Assembly (NCBI GenBank): GCA_036741235.1
Contig: DAINSQ010000013.1
Location: 1-45,741, forward strand
Origin: JABWBR01 sp036741235
GTDB taxonomy: Bacteria > Bacteroidota > Bacteroidia > Chitinophagales > Saprospiraceae
Direction: 5' to 3'
DNA length: 45,741 nucleotides
Made by a program: the position numbers and the translations under genes. This document shows positions 1 through 7,032 of this stretch, piece after piece. The notes under the pieces were generated by a model. The model made no database searches. It saw only the letters and a program-made list of their open reading frames with translations, and had not been told where the DNA came from. How positions within the stretch are numbered: the first letter of the stretch is position 1; each line of letters begins with the position of its first letter.

Positions 1-789
1 TGGAATGATTTTGGGGCGAGGTGGCAGGATCCTTCAATAGGGCGGTTTGCTGGGGTAGATGCCTTGGCGGAGCTTAGTCCTGATTGGACGCCATATAGAT
101 ATGCTTACAATAATCCTCTTAGATATTCCGATCCTTTTGGATTGACTGAAAATGATGAAATAGATAGGCAAATCCAATATGATGACAAGGGTAATCCAAC
201 TGGCGTTCATCTTTACTACAGTTTGAACGAAACTTCTAACTCCTCAAATACTGCTATATTTTTCGGGTTCGCAAATAGCGATAATGGCTCAAGCAGAAAT
301 TCATCGATAAATAACTTTTCGGACCTACCTTCACAAACTTCACTTCAGCCAAAAGCTCTCTTCGTTCAGAATCGATTAGGGCAAGAAGAATTAAGGGGTG
401 GCCCTCCCTGGGAGTATAATGGTAAGATGTATGATACGGAAAGTGAACTCTATTGGGGAATAATGCTGGACAAAGCTGCAGAACAGTTTGGAGTAAAAGA
501 TCTAGCCGCTCTGACGGGAATTATAGGAGGGTTACCTTTAATCAAAAAACGCTTTGTAACTGCTGGCACCTCTACACGAACATCTATACTCTCAAGTACA
601 ATTGGAAAGGCAGGTAAGACTTCTGCCAGGCTTCTAACCATAACTATGAAAGGCCTGAAATACACAACATCCATTGGGCGTTTTGCCTCGAGGTGGATTC
701 CTTTGATTGGGTGGGGGGTTTTAGGTTATGATTTAATCCAGGTGTATAGGAAGACTGAAGATGAATATAACAGAATAACACGGCATTAA
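1..789 (+). CDS. RHS-family protein, C-terminal part with variable tail (5' end outside window)
   Basis: The reading frame is open from the first base, so the gene starts upstream of the window. The first ~48 codons encode the end of an RHS core: the pattern DFGARWQDPSIGRF, then SPYxYAYNNPLR-like residues, then the DPFGL junction at 130-144. In RHS proteins this junction marks the switch from the conserved shell to a strain-variable C-terminal tail. The tail here has ~214 residues. It is Ser/Asn/Thr-rich at first, then has two hydrophobic segments (around LAALTGIIGGLPLI and WIPLIGWGVLGYDLI) and ends in a short charged stretch. That fits a polymorphic-toxin tail, possibly membrane-active, but I recognise no catalytic motif. 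A TTG at 64 is only an internal codon. The gene at 794 follows after 4 bases, as toxin and immunity genes usually do. RHS identity is secure; the toxin role is inference. Confidence 0.85.
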   Translation, partial: WNDFGARWQDPSIGRFAGVDALAELSPDWTPYRYAYNNPLRYSDPFGLTENDEIDRQIQYDDKGNPTGVHLYYSLNETSNSSNTAIFFGFANSDNGSSRNSSINNFSDLPSQTSLQPKALFVQNRLGQEELRGGPPWEYNGKMYDTESELYWGIMLDKAAEQFGVKDLAALTGIIGGLPLIKKRFVTAGTSTRTSILSSTIGKAGKTSARLLTITMKGLKYTTSIGRFASRWIPLIGWGVLGYDLIQVYRKTEDEYNRITRH

Positions 790-793
790 AGCT

Positions 794-1102
794 ATGAAAA
801 ACAATGAATTAGATAATTTGGTCTCTTTTGTGAGAGAGTTTGTAGGCGACTATCCTAATGAAATTGATTTGGATACTAGAGTTAGCGAAGATTTAGGATT
901 GGAAGGTGACGATGCAATAGAATTCTTGCATGGATACAGTAAAATGTTTAATGTTGATATTTCAGAGTTTCCATTTGATAAATATTTTTGCTCAGAAGGC
1001 TTTGAGCTATTCACATTTATTGTTTCGTTTTTTCGAAGGAAAACATACCTAACATTAACTGTAGGAAATTTAAGGGACGCGATCTCCAAAGGGAAACTCT
1101 AA
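794..1102 (+). CDS. DUF1493-like (acyl-carrier-fold) protein, candidate immunity protein
   Basis: This 102-residue acidic protein starts 4 bases after the RHS stop codon, so the two are probably co-transcribed. Its helical pattern, with LDTRVSEDLGLEGDDAIEFL followed by a hydrophobic helix and a cysteine-containing segment, resembles the DUF1493 family, which has the acyl carrier protein fold. The position where a carrier protein has the Ser that receives phosphopantetheine is occupied here by Asp-Asp-Ala, so it should not carry an acyl chain. Being the first gene after an RHS tail is the standard place for a cognate immunity protein, and I infer that role. I know of no experiment that proves it. 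The alternative is an unrelated small cytosolic protein. Confidence 0.7.
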   Translation: MKNNELDNLVSFVREFVGDYPNEIDLDTRVSEDLGLEGDDAIEFLHGYSKMFNVDISEFPFDKYFCSEGFELFTFIVSFFRRKTYLTLTVGNLRDAISKGKL

Positions 1103-1142
1103 GTCAATAATCGGCCGCCCCCTGCTGTAGGTAGCATGGTAA

Positions 1143-1304
1143 GTCCATCACTCTGCAGAATTTGATGATACCCCTATAACAGTTGGTGGGCAATATGGAC
1201 AAAGGCTGCATTATAATGCGGTCCCTAACACATCCGGAACAGGAGCTTCGCTTAGGTTTAGCATTAATAAACCCATTTCAAAAAATGTATATGTTAAGTT
1301 TTAA
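1143..1304 (+). pseudogene. Remnant of a protein C-terminus (possible orphan toxin tail)
   Basis: After an in-frame TAA at 1140-1142 there is an open stretch of 53 codons with no start codon, ending at TAA 1302-1304. Its translation looks protein-like (TVGGQYGQRLHYNAVPN, then SGTGASLRFSINKPI, ending NVYVKF). It ends by overlapping the start of the next gene by about 20 bases, as a genuine upstream partner would. I read it as the leftover 3' end of a gene whose 5' part was lost, perhaps a displaced RHS tail cassette. The family is not recognised. Confidence 0.4.
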
Positions 1305-1788
1305 TAAATACTATGCCCTTTTTATACTATTAATTGCATTATTGTCATGTCATACAATAAGCTATAATAAAAATAAATCCATTGATATTAATTACAAAAA
1401 AGCTTATATTCTGATATCAGATCAAAAATCATATTTTCAAAAAGAAATTTCAGTAAACAAAGAAATTATTAATTTTTATCACTATACTCATTTTTTTAAG
1501 CAAGAACTTGTGGCTAAACAGGTAACATTGAATATTGAGGCGATTTCTCAACCAATAGTTGTAGAAATTATTCCTCGACTAAATAAAATTGGCGTAATAA
1601 ACAAAGGCCAAGTAGCGGTTTTCTTTTCAGAAATCAAAGAAGGATATTTTTTTGCAGAGATTTTTATGCATAGTTTATATTCATATGAAAACAGGCCTCA
1701 TTTTGGAGTTAGCGAAGTGTTTTTATTTGAAATAGTTAACAATCAAGAAGTAATTATTATAAGCAATAAGCTATTTGAATATAACTGA
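1285..1788 (+). CDS. Putative lipoprotein, unknown function
   Basis: The frame is open further upstream, but the sensible start is ATG 1285 or ATG 1291. Only from there does the protein begin with a signal peptide: a short polar head, the hydrophobic run YALFILLIALL, and a lipobox ending in LLSC. The product is ~167 residues, AT-rich and Lys/Ile/Asn-rich, unlike the GC-rich genes to the right. The mature part looks like a beta-rich domain with alternating hydrophobic residues and no known motif. It overlaps the remnant upstream. A lipoprotein placed directly after a toxin tail could be a periplasmic immunity protein, but this is inference. The low GC content suggests transfer. Confidence 0.65.
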   Translation: MYMLSFNKYYALFILLIALLSCHTISYNKNKSIDINYKKAYILISDQKSYFQKEISVNKEIINFYHYTHFFKQELVAKQVTLNIEAISQPIVVEIIPRLNKIGVINKGQVAVFFSEIKEGYFFAEIFMHSLYSYENRPHFGVSEVFLFEIVNNQEVIIISNKLFEYN

Positions 1789-1890
1789 GAGCATGCCCCA
1801 AAGATTAAGCCAACCCACAAGATCATCTCATTCTTACAAGCGTAAGTATCGTGCTCTATCACCTTTTTCAACGCAAGAAAAATCAAACTG

Positions 1891-2328
1891 ATGAAAGCAT
1901 TATTTATTGGATTACAATTAATCATTCCTTTAATATTGCCAGGGCAGGTTATAGATAGTCTTCATGTATATTTTCTGCCCTGGAAGTTTAATATTGAAGG
2001 ATTAATCACCGATGAGTTAGTTCGCAACTATCCCGGATTTTCAAAGAAGATTAGCATTACTGATCGGAATAAAATCGACAGCTTATTAATGTCATTGTCT
2101 ATATTGAATTTAAGGCCTAAAGAAAACCGAAAGTCTACTTTTAGCCCCCGTATGATTATTGATATTTATTCTCATAAAAAACGAGCTGATCCAGAATCTC
2201 CTGTGTGCATAGATACTATCAAACTTGATTCAAGGCAAAACTTATTGTATGACGACAGATTCTACTATAAGAATTTTGCACTAGAAGATTGGATTCAGAC
2301 AAATATATATTCAGGGCAAAACCCATAG
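1891..2328 (+). CDS. Small exported protein, unknown function
   Basis: This 145-residue protein starts with a short signal peptide (MKALFIGLQLIIPLILPGQ, possible cleavage after GQ). The mature part is mixed charged and hydrophobic, with two cysteine-containing or aromatic stretches near the end (VCIDTIKLD and RFYYKNFALEDW). I recognise no domain. It is AT-rich like its left neighbour and is followed within two bases by an RHS-core fragment. The surroundings suggest it is an orphan immunity-type gene left behind by tail exchange. It could equally be an unrelated periplasmic protein. Confidence 0.6.
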   Translation: MKALFIGLQLIIPLILPGQVIDSLHVYFLPWKFNIEGLITDELVRNYPGFSKKISITDRNKIDSLLMSLSILNLRPKENRKSTFSPRMIIDIYSHKKRADPESPVCIDTIKLDSRQNLLYDDRFYYKNFALEDWIQTNIYSGQNP

Positions 2329-2329
2329 C

Positions 2330-2422
2330 GATGATGATGAACGCCAACAATACGGAACCATTGAGGTGTGGGATGACCCTTCGACACTGGAAAATGAGGC
2401 GGAGATAACTATACGACTGTAA
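2330..2422 (+). pseudogene. RHS-type fragment 1
   Basis: An open stretch of 30 codons with no start codon. It encodes TIEVWDDPSTLENEAEI, which is nearly repeated in the next fragment, then runs into TAA at 2420. The same wording occurs just before RHS core sequence in the second copy, so I read this as a decayed piece of the same gene type. Confidence 0.5.
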
Positions 2423-2556
2423 GACTATACTACTGCACAATTAAAGTTGGACAAATAATGATACGGAAAGTTCCCCTGTTCATACACGATGAAAACCACA
2501 ACGGTACCATCGAGGTATGGGACGACCCTTCGACACCGGAGAATGAAGCGGAGATA
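2354..2556 (+). repeat. Direct repeat pair (2354-2407 and 2503-2556)
   Basis: Two 54-base stretches match at 47 of 54 positions. The differences are mostly at third codon positions, and both encode GTIEVWDDPST(L/P)ENEAEI. They mark two copies of the same RHS-associated coding segment separated by 95 bases, and lie in different reading frames. The pattern of silent changes suggests both were once under selection as coding sequence. Confidence 0.75.
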
Positions 2557-2823
2557 GTACAAGCGCAGCGAAGCGGAGTCCCGTACCGACGCAAGGAGGT
2601 CGGGAAAAATCACGCCCACCCACCCGCTATCGCGGTTCTCTCGCTTGAATGTCCACCGGACATTCATTTCTGCGAAAATCGCTCGCTCACCTTCGGGATG
2701 AACCACGAAGGGCCGTGGTATGCCACCATCGGGCCGAGGAATGGGTATCAGTATAATGGCAAGGAGCTGAATGAGGAATTGGAATTGGGGTGGAATGCTT
2801 AAGATCCAACAGGAGAGCCATGG
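2458..2823 (+). pseudogene. RHS-core fragment 2 (internally rearranged, broken)
   Basis: The frame reads GTIEVWDDPST..., then an atypical stretch, then typical RHS core GMNHEGPWYATIG and NGYQYNGKELNEELELGWNA. A stop codon follows at 2800-2802, and immediately after it, in the same frame, comes DPTGEPW. In an intact RHS protein about 40 residues (YGARFYD...NNP) separate the GWN and DPTG motifs, so this is a deletion joint. The stretch around 2560-2690 also replaces the usual YYPFGM lead-in and contains a 9-base inverted repeat at 2646-2666. It is not expected to make a functional protein, although a 114-codon open frame remains. Confidence 0.75.
2646..2666. repeat. Short perfect inverted repeat inside the RHS fragment
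   Basis: TGAATGTCC and GGACATTCA are perfect 9-base arms around a 3-base loop. It lies in the segment that interrupts the expected RHS core order, so it may be part of a small inserted element. There is no T-tract, so it is not a simple terminator. Confidence 0.5.
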
Positions 2824-2829
2824 TTAAGC

Positions 2830-2851
2830 TGTTCACAGTTCACTGTTCACT
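2830..2851. repeat. Heptamer tandem repeat (TTCACAG/TTCACTG/TTCACTC)
   Basis: Three near-identical 7-base units (TTCACWG type) in tandem. They lie exactly across the 3' end of the acetoacetyl-CoA synthetase gene, so the last residues of that protein (VNSEL) are encoded by the repeat on the minus strand. Confidence 0.6.
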
Positions 2852-4821
2852 CTCCCCGCAAATTCCACAAAAAAATCGAGGGAGTAGGGGTTGCGCATGG
2901 ACCCCGTGTTAGCCGCTTTGGAGATGGGCATGCCCATCAATATTTTCTTCACCGGCGCTTCCAGTTTTTTACCGCTAATGGTATAAGGTATATCGGGTAT
3001 GGCGATAATATCGTCGGGGACGTGGCGGGGGGAATACTCCGTGCGCAGCGATTGATTGATTTGTTGTTTGAGCGTTTTGGTCAATTCCACGCCTTCTTCC
3101 AATACGACAAACAGCGGCATATAGTGCCGGCCGCCGCTTAATTCGAGGTTGACGACCAGGCTGTCTTTCACTTCTTTCACTTTTTGCACGGCGCTGTATA
3201 CTTCTGCCGTGCCGATGCGCACGCCTTGCCGGTTGAGTGTGGCGTCGGAGCGGCCGTAGATGACCAGGCTGTGGCGGGGGGTAATCTTAACCCAATCGCC
3301 GTGTCGCCAGATACCGGGGTACATATCGAAATAACTCTCGTGGTAACGCTGTCCATCGGGGTCGTTCCAAAAATAAATCGGCATGGAAGGCATTGGTTCT
3401 GTCACCACCATTTCTCCCACCTCGTCGGTAAGTGGTTGGCCTTCATCGTCCCATGCATATAAAGCGCAGCCCAGTGCCCGGCATTGGATTTCGCCTTCGT
3501 ACAGGGGTTCGAGCGGGCAGCCGCCCACAAAAGCCGTGCATACGTCGGTGCCGCCGCTCATAGAACACAGCCACACGTCGGATTTAACGTGTTCGTATAC
3601 CCAGTCGAAAGCCTCGGGAGGCAGCGGAGAGCCGGTAGAGCCGATGGATCGCAGGGCTGAAAGGTTGTATTTGCTGCCCGGGCTTAGACCTCCGCGCATG
3701 CAGGCCACCAGATAGGGGGCGCTGGTACCGAAGTGGCGGATACCGGCTTCCTGCGCAAACAGCCACAATACGTCGAGGTCGGGGTATCCCGGCCCGCCGT
3801 CGTATAATACAATGGTAGCGCCCACCAGCAAGGCGGCTTGCACAAAATTCCACATCATCCAGCCGGTGGTAGAAAACCAGAAGAAGCGCTCGCCGGCGTG
3901 AACGTCGTTGTGAAAAGCCAGGTATTTGTAGTGTTCGAGCAGCACCCCGCCATGCGAATGGGTGATGGCTTTGGGCAAACCGGTTGTGCCGGATGAGTAC
4001 AATATCCAGATGGGGTGGTCAAATGGAACCGGCGTAAACACAAGGGCTTGCGATGTATCGGCGGTGGCGCTTTGCCACGAGGCGGCTTTGGGAAGGTTGT
4101 CTACCGGCGCGCTTTCATCGAGGTAGGGAACGAGAATTAGCCTGGTCAGCGTAGGCAATTCATCGCACAACTGGCGCACCACATCCAGTCGATCAAAAGC
4201 CTTGCCGTTGTATTGGTAGCCATCGACGGCCAGCAGCACTTTGGGTTCTATCTGGCGAAAACGGTCGAGTACGCTGTTGGCGCCAAAATCGGGCGAGCAG
4301 CTCGACCACACGGCGCCGATGGCGCAGGTAGCCATAAAAGCGATGGTCGCCTCGGGGATATTGGGCAGATAAGCCGCTACGCGGTCGCCCGGCCCCACCC
4401 CTTGCCCGCGCAAATAAGCGGCCAACGCCGCCACTTTACTGCGCAACTCGCGCCAGGAGATAGCCGTAAGCGGTTGCCGCTCCGATTGAAACAGTATGGC
4501 GGGGCGTTCGTCGTTGGCGTGGCGGAACAAATGCTCGGCGTAGTTGAGCGTGCTACCCTCAAACCATCGCGTTTGGGGCATTGGCGCATCAGACATTACC
4601 TGCGTATAAGGGGTATGCGATTGGATATCGAAGTATTGCCATACCGACTCCCAGAAATCGGCGGGGTTGGCAACAGACCACTCCCATGCTGCCAGATAAT
4701 GGGGGAAATGCAACCCCTTTCGCTCCGATAGCCAGTCGAAATAGCGTTGTAATTGTGATTGACGGCGGAAGCCGGAATCGGGTTGCCACAAGAGCCGGGG
4801 AGATGGAGTACCGCTTTGCAT
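2833..4821 (-). CDS. aacS: Acetoacetyl-CoA synthetase (acetoacetate-CoA ligase)
   Basis: A 662-residue cytosolic member of the ANL adenylate-forming superfamily, close to the usual AacS length of ~650. It activates acetoacetate to acetoacetyl-CoA with ATP and CoA, feeding ketone-body carbon into lipid or polyhydroxybutyrate metabolism. Visible features are the AacS-type N-terminus (LLWQPDSG, later W-E-W-S-V-x-x-P-x-x-F-W), the P-loop signature ILYSSGTTGLPKAITHSHGG near residue 270, the adenine-site region SMSGGTD near 420, the hinge IYGRSDATLNRQGVRIG near 545, and the C-terminal catalytic lysine motif YTISGKKLE near 625. It starts 13 bases after the stop of the cohesin-like lipoprotein gene, so the two probably form an operon. 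The extreme C-terminus is encoded by a heptamer repeat, and the RHS fragments abut the gene end. Propionyl- or acetyl-CoA synthetase is less likely, given the GTDVCTAFVGGCP pattern. Confidence 0.93.
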   Translation of the reverse strand: MQSGTPSPRLLWQPDSGFRRQSQLQRYFDWLSERKGLHFPHYLAAWEWSVANPADFWESVWQYFDIQSHTPYTQVMSDAPMPQTRWFEGSTLNYAEHLFRHANDERPAILFQSERQPLTAISWRELRSKVAALAAYLRGQGVGPGDRVAAYLPNIPEATIAFMATCAIGAVWSSCSPDFGANSVLDRFRQIEPKVLLAVDGYQYNGKAFDRLDVVRQLCDELPTLTRLILVPYLDESAPVDNLPKAASWQSATADTSQALVFTPVPFDHPIWILYSSGTTGLPKAITHSHGGVLLEHYKYLAFHNDVHAGERFFWFSTTGWMMWNFVQAALLVGATIVLYDGGPGYPDLDVLWLFAQEAGIRHFGTSAPYLVACMRGGLSPGSKYNLSALRSIGSTGSPLPPEAFDWVYEHVKSDVWLCSMSGGTDVCTAFVGGCPLEPLYEGEIQCRALGCALYAWDDEGQPLTDEVGEMVVTEPMPSMPIYFWNDPDGQRYHESYFDMYPGIWRHGDWVKITPRHSLVIYGRSDATLNRQGVRIGTAEVYSAVQKVKEVKDSLVVNLELSGGRHYMPLFVVLEEGVELTKTLKQQINQSLRTEYSPRHVPDDIIAIPDIPYTISGKKLEAPVKKILMGMPISKAANTGSMRNPYSLDFFVEFAGRVNSEL

Positions 4822-4834
4822 GGTTACAATTGCG

Positions 4835-5419
4835 TTATTGTATCGTCACTTTGCCTTTAACGGCTTTCAGGTTGAGCACCTGGTCGCGCGAATTGATGAT
4901 TTCGATGGCGGTGGGCTGGTCGGTAATTTGAATGGCGCTGGATTGGCCGGGGTTGCCCTTGGCGACAAAGCAGACCTCAAACAGGAGGTCGCCGTCTTTG
5001 AGCGTAGCGCCTTTGAGCATTTCATCGAGCCAGAGGGTAGTGAGCAAACCTTCGCTGGTGCGGTTGGCGCCGAAATTGGCTGCGCTCATTTTGGGAAGAT
5101 TGTAATTTTTCGCCTCTTGAAAATTCAGTAGTTGCTTATCCCATTGAATCGTAAATTGCATGCCGATGATAGCGTTAAAATTGGCTACGGTAACGGGTAC
5201 GCATACGCTCGCGCCCTTGGCAACCGTTACTTCTGCAGCGCGTATTACAACTTCGAGTGGCGAATGGGCGATGATATCGGCGCTCACCGGTTGGCTTTGA
5301 GCGGCGGGGAGCGCCTGCGCATTTTCAGTTGCAGTCGCTGTTGATTGATCGGCAGAACGGTCGGCGCTACAACCTAAAAGCATGATCCCGGCGGCTATTG
5401 ACAAGAAAAAATACTTCAT
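4835..5419 (-). CDS. Cohesin-like domain lipoprotein
   Basis: The frame is open up to 5473, but the start is set at 5419. From there the protein begins MKYFFLSIAAGIMLLGC, a clear lipoprotein signal with a lipobox ending at Cys17, and a -7 box lies just upstream. After an Ala/Thr/Gln-rich linker, residues ~55-194 form one beta-sandwich with the cohesin pattern: VxKGASVCVPVTVANFNAIIGMQFTIQWD near the start, then LLTTLWLDE, then DGDLLFEVCFVAKG. Cohesin domains bind dockerins in cellulosomes, but stand-alone cohesin-like domains are common on Bacteroidota surface proteins, where their ligands are mostly unknown. It is probably anchored in the outer membrane. It is the first gene of a likely two-gene unit with aacS, for which I see no functional reason. 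Confidence 0.8.
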   Translation of the reverse strand: MKYFFLSIAAGIMLLGCSADRSADQSTATATENAQALPAAQSQPVSADIIAHSPLEVVIRAAEVTVAKGASVCVPVTVANFNAIIGMQFTIQWDKQLLNFQEAKNYNLPKMSAANFGANRTSEGLLTTLWLDEMLKGATLKDGDLLFEVCFVAKGNPGQSSAIQITDQPTAIEIINSRDQVLNLKAVKGKVTIQ

Positions 5420-5435
5420 TGTTATTGATTTTGCG

Positions 5436-5443
5436 CAAAGATA
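5436..5443 (-). promoter_or_regulatory. Bacteroidota -7 box (TATCTTTG)
   Basis: On the minus strand this is TATCTTTG, a full match to TAnnTTTG, ending 16 bases before the start codon at 5419. It implies a very short leader. The -33 element is not clear. It also supports the choice of 5419 over the longer frame. Confidence 0.55.
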
Positions 5444-5456
5444 GAAATAGAAGGGT

Positions 5457-5494
5457 AAAAAAAAGGGCGCCAAGCCGTTAATAGCATAGCGCCC
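5457..5494 (-). terminator. Rho-independent terminator of the small Arg-rich gene
   Basis: Read on the minus strand: GGGCGC, an 18-base loop region, GCGCCC, then eight T. It lies just past the stop codon of the 5529-5855 gene. Confidence 0.6.
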
Positions 5495-5528
5495 ATTGAT
5501 ATCAATTAATCACCCGACTGTTACTATC

Positions 5529-5855
5529 TTATAAAACCCGGCGGCGGGGGTTGCAGTTCATACGGCGGATATCCCTTGCCGCGGCTTGTTGGCGTATGTG
5601 AAGGCGCGCGCGTTCGCCCCGGCTGATAAAGCCGTCGGCTCTCATGCGTTGTTTAGCCATGCCGATTTGCCGTTGCTGTTGGCGCAGGTAGCGGGCCTCC
5701 GGGCGCGTAAGCTGCCCGTTGCGGATGCCTCTTTTTATCTTGTTGTGCTGACGCCACTGGCGCGCTGCAATATGCGGCGGCGGGGGCGGCGTTTGTGATT
5801 GCGCGGCAAAAGCAGCCGCGAATAATACCAGGAAAAACAGCATCTTGACACGCAT
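5529..5855 (-). CDS. Small Arg-rich exported protein, unknown function
   Basis: A 108-residue protein with a signal peptide (MRVKMLFFLVLFAAAFAAQSQ), a proline run, and then a basic helical domain. The domain has a repeated pattern: a first unit GIRNGQLTRPEARYLRQQQ and a second unit ADGFISRGERARLHIRQQ, each of the form G-x-(L/I)-(T/S)-x-x-E-x-x-x-L. This two-unit pattern occurs in small periplasmic proteins of several phyla whose role is not established. It probably acts in the periplasm or is secreted. It is transcribed alone and has its own terminator. Confidence 0.7.
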   Translation of the reverse strand: MRVKMLFFLVLFAAAFAAQSQTPPPPPHIAARQWRQHNKIKRGIRNGQLTRPEARYLRQQQRQIGMAKQRMRADGFISRGERARLHIRQQAAARDIRRMNCNPRRRVL

Positions 5856-5965
5856 ATGTCTTACTTTTTTGTATTTTAAATGTTGGATTACTACCTTTAG
5901 TAATCTTTACCATATTGACGGCAAGTCAGGGCCCGGGTTTAAAGCCCTGCCTGTTAAAAAAGATT

Positions 5966-5973
5966 TAAATTTG
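5966..5973 (+). promoter_or_regulatory. Bacteroidota -7 box (TAAATTTG) for the OmpA-like gene
   Basis: TAAATTTG matches TAnnTTTG exactly and lies 45 bases before the ATG at 6019. The -33 element is weak. This site also argues against the upstream TTG at 5995 as the start. Confidence 0.5.
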
Positions 5974-6018
5974 CAGGTATAAACCTGAAACGCCTTGTAC
6001 ACGAAAAACTCAATCGCT

Positions 6019-7008
6019 ATGAGATCAACATGGATGCCCTTTTTTATGGCGGCCTTATTGCTGACCAGTTGCGTGCCTCAAAAAGAACACGCTGAACTGA
6101 AGGAACAACTGGATTTCTACAAGCGGCAATCGCTGGCAGCCGACTCGGTGGAAAGCAGCAACCGCACCCTGGCCGAAGAAAACCGGGCTACGGAAGCCCA
6201 ACTCAAGGAAACGATGCACGAACTGGAACAACTTACTGCAACCAATATAAGCCTGAACAAGAGTTACCAGGAAATCCTGCAGAAATACAACGCCATCGTC
6301 AACCAAAACCGGGAGGTGGTTGCCACTTCATCGTATGAAACGCTGAGCCTCCAGGAAGAACTGGCCAAACAACAAGCGGAGTTGGACGAGCGCAACCGCC
6401 AACTGGAATTGGCTGAGCGCAGCTTGTATGAAAAGGAAACCAGGATTAATGTCATGGAATACAGCATGACGGAAAAAGGGAACGCCCAAAATGCCGAGGC
6501 CGGCTGGCGCTGCGAAAAAATGACGCAGGTGATCGACCGGCACCGCCTGCAACTCGCCGATTTGCAAACCCGGCTCAATGATGCATTGGCCGTTTATGCC
6601 AATACCGACGTGTCTATTGTAGCCGCCGGCGGTAAGTTGTACGTAACCATGAGCCAGCCGTTTCTGTTTGGCGTAACCGCCGATGAGATTACCTGGAACG
6701 GCTCCTCCGCCTTGCGCGCTATCGCCGATGTGTATAAGCAATATAATAATATCTACCTCACGGTTGAAGGCCACACAACTACCGACGGCACAGCCGCCCG
6801 CAATTGGGATGTCAGCGTGCTGAAGGCAACAGCGGTAGTAAAACTGCTGTCGGAGCTGGGCGTTGCACCCGAACAGCTTACCGCATCCGGACGCGGTTAT
6901 TTTGCGCCCATTGTATCCAACTCATCACAGCAGGGAAAAGTACAAAATATGCGCACGGTGCTTATCTTTTCGCCAAATGTGGATGAGCTGATGATTTGGG
7001 CGCGTTGA
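6019..7008 (+). CDS. OmpA-family lipoprotein with coiled coil (peptidoglycan-binding)
   Basis: The start is the ATG at 6019, giving 329 residues beginning MRSTWMPFFMAALLLTSC. This is a lipoprotein signal with the lipobox LLTSC. Residues ~20-190 are rich in Glu, Gln, Leu and Arg with heptad spacing and should form a long coiled coil. Residues ~205-320 form an OmpA C-terminal domain: LFGVTADEITWNGSSALRAIADVY, then YLTVEGHTTTDG, then ASGRGYFAPI and a final Arg-containing helix. Such domains bind meso-diaminopimelate in peptidoglycan, so the protein likely tethers the outer membrane to the wall. The usual 'R(R)xE' ending is loosely kept as MRTVLIFSP. The M43 protease gene follows after 24 bases and may be co-transcribed. 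Confidence 0.85.
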   Translation: MRSTWMPFFMAALLLTSCVPQKEHAELKEQLDFYKRQSLAADSVESSNRTLAEENRATEAQLKETMHELEQLTATNISLNKSYQEILQKYNAIVNQNREVVATSSYETLSLQEELAKQQAELDERNRQLELAERSLYEKETRINVMEYSMTEKGNAQNAEAGWRCEKMTQVIDRHRLQLADLQTRLNDALAVYANTDVSIVAAGGKLYVTMSQPFLFGVTADEITWNGSSALRAIADVYKQYNNIYLTVEGHTTTDGTAARNWDVSVLKATAVVKLLSELGVAPEQLTASGRGYFAPIVSNSSQQGKVQNMRTVLIFSPNVDELMIWAR

Positions 7009-7032
7009 TCGTATGTATAATAGAACAATGCG

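Noticed and set aside
1183..1284. Longer start for the lipoprotein gene at 1183
   Set aside because: The added 34 residues overlap a protein-like remnant in another frame and would bury the lipoprotein signal peptide; starts at 1285 or 1291 put it at the N-terminus.
5420..5473. Longer N-terminus for the cohesin-like lipoprotein
   Set aside because: It would place the lipobox 18 residues deeper and would lie over the promoter box at 5436-5443.
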